NCBI RefSeq assembly: GCF_008035925.1
Contig: NZ_CP036264.1
Coordinates: 5,826,402 to 5,890,401, forward strand
DNA from: Stieleria maiorica
GTDB taxonomy: Bacteria; Planctomycetota; Planctomycetia; Pirellulales; Pirellulaceae
Direction: 5' to 3'
Length of the DNA stretch: 64,000 nucleotides
Positions 63,455 through 64,000 of the stretch are shown piece after piece; within the stretch, counting starts at the first letter, position 1, and every line of letters starts with the position of its first letter. Position numbers and translations under genes: made by a program. The notes under the pieces are model-generated. The model saw nothing but the letters and a program-made list of their open reading frames with translations, was not told the DNA's origin and did no database searches.

Positions 63455-64000
63455 TCAGTCGACCGTCGGCAGCGGCATGCCCTCGACGTACTGCCCCTGC
63501 AACATGTGCAACTGCAACGCATGGTTCATCAAAATGTCATTTCGCCGAGCGATCGTGCCGTCGGTTTCCTGCCAAGCCTGGTCGACAAACTGATCAAACC
63601 GTTCGTGATTAAGAATCCCAAGTTCGTTCATCCGATCGGGAGTCAACCAATGATTGATCATCTCCTGCACCGCGTTTCGTTTGACGGGATCCGTGTGTGC
63701 CGGCGGCGCCATGAACGCAAACTTCTTTCGCTCGTACAATTCTCGGGGCAACACGTTGACCATCGCCTCACGCAACACCCATTTTTCAACTCCGTTACGG
63801 ATCCGAACGTCCGGCGGAATCGTCACTGCGTACTCGGCGACGTGGTGATCCAAGAATGCGGGGCGGGCTTCCATACTGTTGGCCATGTCCATCCGGTCGC
63901 CGCCCCAAGTCAGGATCTGCCCTTCCAGCATGGTCTTGCTCCAGGTGTACTGCGAAATGTCCAGACGATGCCTTCCGCGAACCTGATCGGGGTCGATCGC
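63455..64000 (-). CDS. Asparagine synthase C-terminal part (cut by window end)
   Basis: The C-terminal 180 or so residues are inside the window; the gene continues beyond 64000. The visible part matches the synthetase domain of AsnB-like proteins: DRMDMANSMEARPAFLDHHV (ATP/aspartate domain end), VEKWVLREAMVNVLPRELYE and a late GILNHERFDQFVDQAW. The N-terminal glutaminase domain cannot be judged, so it could be a true glutamine-dependent AsnB or an amide-forming biosynthetic relative. It is the first gene of the likely operon with the M20 hydrolase and cysteine hydrolase. Confidence 0.88.
   Translation of the reverse strand, partial: AIDPDQVRGRHRLDISQYTWSKTMLEGQILTWGGDRMDMANSMEARPAFLDHHVAEYAVTIPPDVRIRNGVEKWVLREAMVNVLPRELYERKKFAFMAPPAHTDPVKRNAVQEMINHWLTPDRMNELGILNHERFDQFVDQAWQETDGTIARRNDILMNHALQLHMLQGQYVEGMPLPTVD

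Overview
The window looks like part of a planctomycete chromosome, most likely from the family Pirellulaceae (a Rhodopirellula/Stieleria-like organism). The basis is the high G+C content, the short mostly co-linear operons, the gene families present (SGNH sialate esterase, sulfatase, SGNH-DUF1080 fusion, DUF1573, metallophosphoesterase-multiheme cytochrome fusion, CehA-like protein), and several families of palindromic repeats between genes. This placement comes from family recognition and is an inference; there is no rRNA in the window. About 54 protein genes and one tRNA (His) can be supported.

Layout. 0-4.7 kb: trpC overlapping a GT87-type membrane glycosyltransferase, then a GT2 glycosyltransferase and an FAD oxidoreductase. 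5-9.5 kb: a secreted FKBP isomerase, a PSP1-like protein with a Cys-rich tail divergent from bioB, and a secreted sialate O-acetylesterase. 9.8-21 kb: a long minus-strand run that in transcription order reads Uma2 remnant, LRR lipoprotein, M24 peptidase, accB, accC, WecA-like sugar-phosphate transferase, O-antigen ligase-TPR protein, DUF1573 protein and tetraheme lipoprotein. It mixes fatty-acid precursor synthesis with surface polysaccharide genes. 21-28.5 kb: a DisA_N-domain diadenylate cyclase, cmoA, a degenerate CehA-like protein, a DnaJ-type chaperone, rnpA, a large repeat array, a small zinc-ribbon protein, a SelL-like redox membrane protein and a hot-dog thioesterase. 28.6-33 kb: a complete sugar ABC importer operon with an unusually enlarged permease. 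33-41.8 kb: a soluble histidine kinase, tRNA-His, a two-gene HTTM-like membrane module, an SDR, an SGNH-DUF1080 secreted enzyme, an AlkD-like protein and an EAL-HDOD protein. 41.9-54.5 kb: a second SDR, RidA, M49 peptidase, FKBP, CBS and Usp proteins, a TerB-like protein, a DUF2582 winged helix, a DHFR-like protein, a CatB-like acetyltransferase, a secreted unknown and a CPA1 K+/H+ antiporter. 54.5-58.4 kb: an accessory-looking segment with a lipase-like hydrolase and an IS200-like/RAYT transposase, bounded by copies of a GGTGCCACCCATC repeat. 58.4-64 kb: a TlpA-like protein, a sulfatase, and a three-gene unit of asparagine synthase (cut by the window end), M20 carbamoylase-type hydrolase and cysteine hydrolase.

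The most distinctive feature is the intergenic space. At least seven repeat families recur in this 64 kb, most of them imperfect hairpins of 60-90 bp. One of them is expanded into a tandem array of 14- and 16-bp units at 26.3-26.5 kb. No phage, CRISPR array or classical defence island was found. The strongest biological leads are the RAYT transposase with matching 15-bp inverted ends, a DacZ-like architecture for c-di-AMP synthesis, the metallophosphoesterase-cytochrome fusion, the permease with a roughly 240-residue insertion, and a CehA-like protein that appears to have lost its metal ligands.
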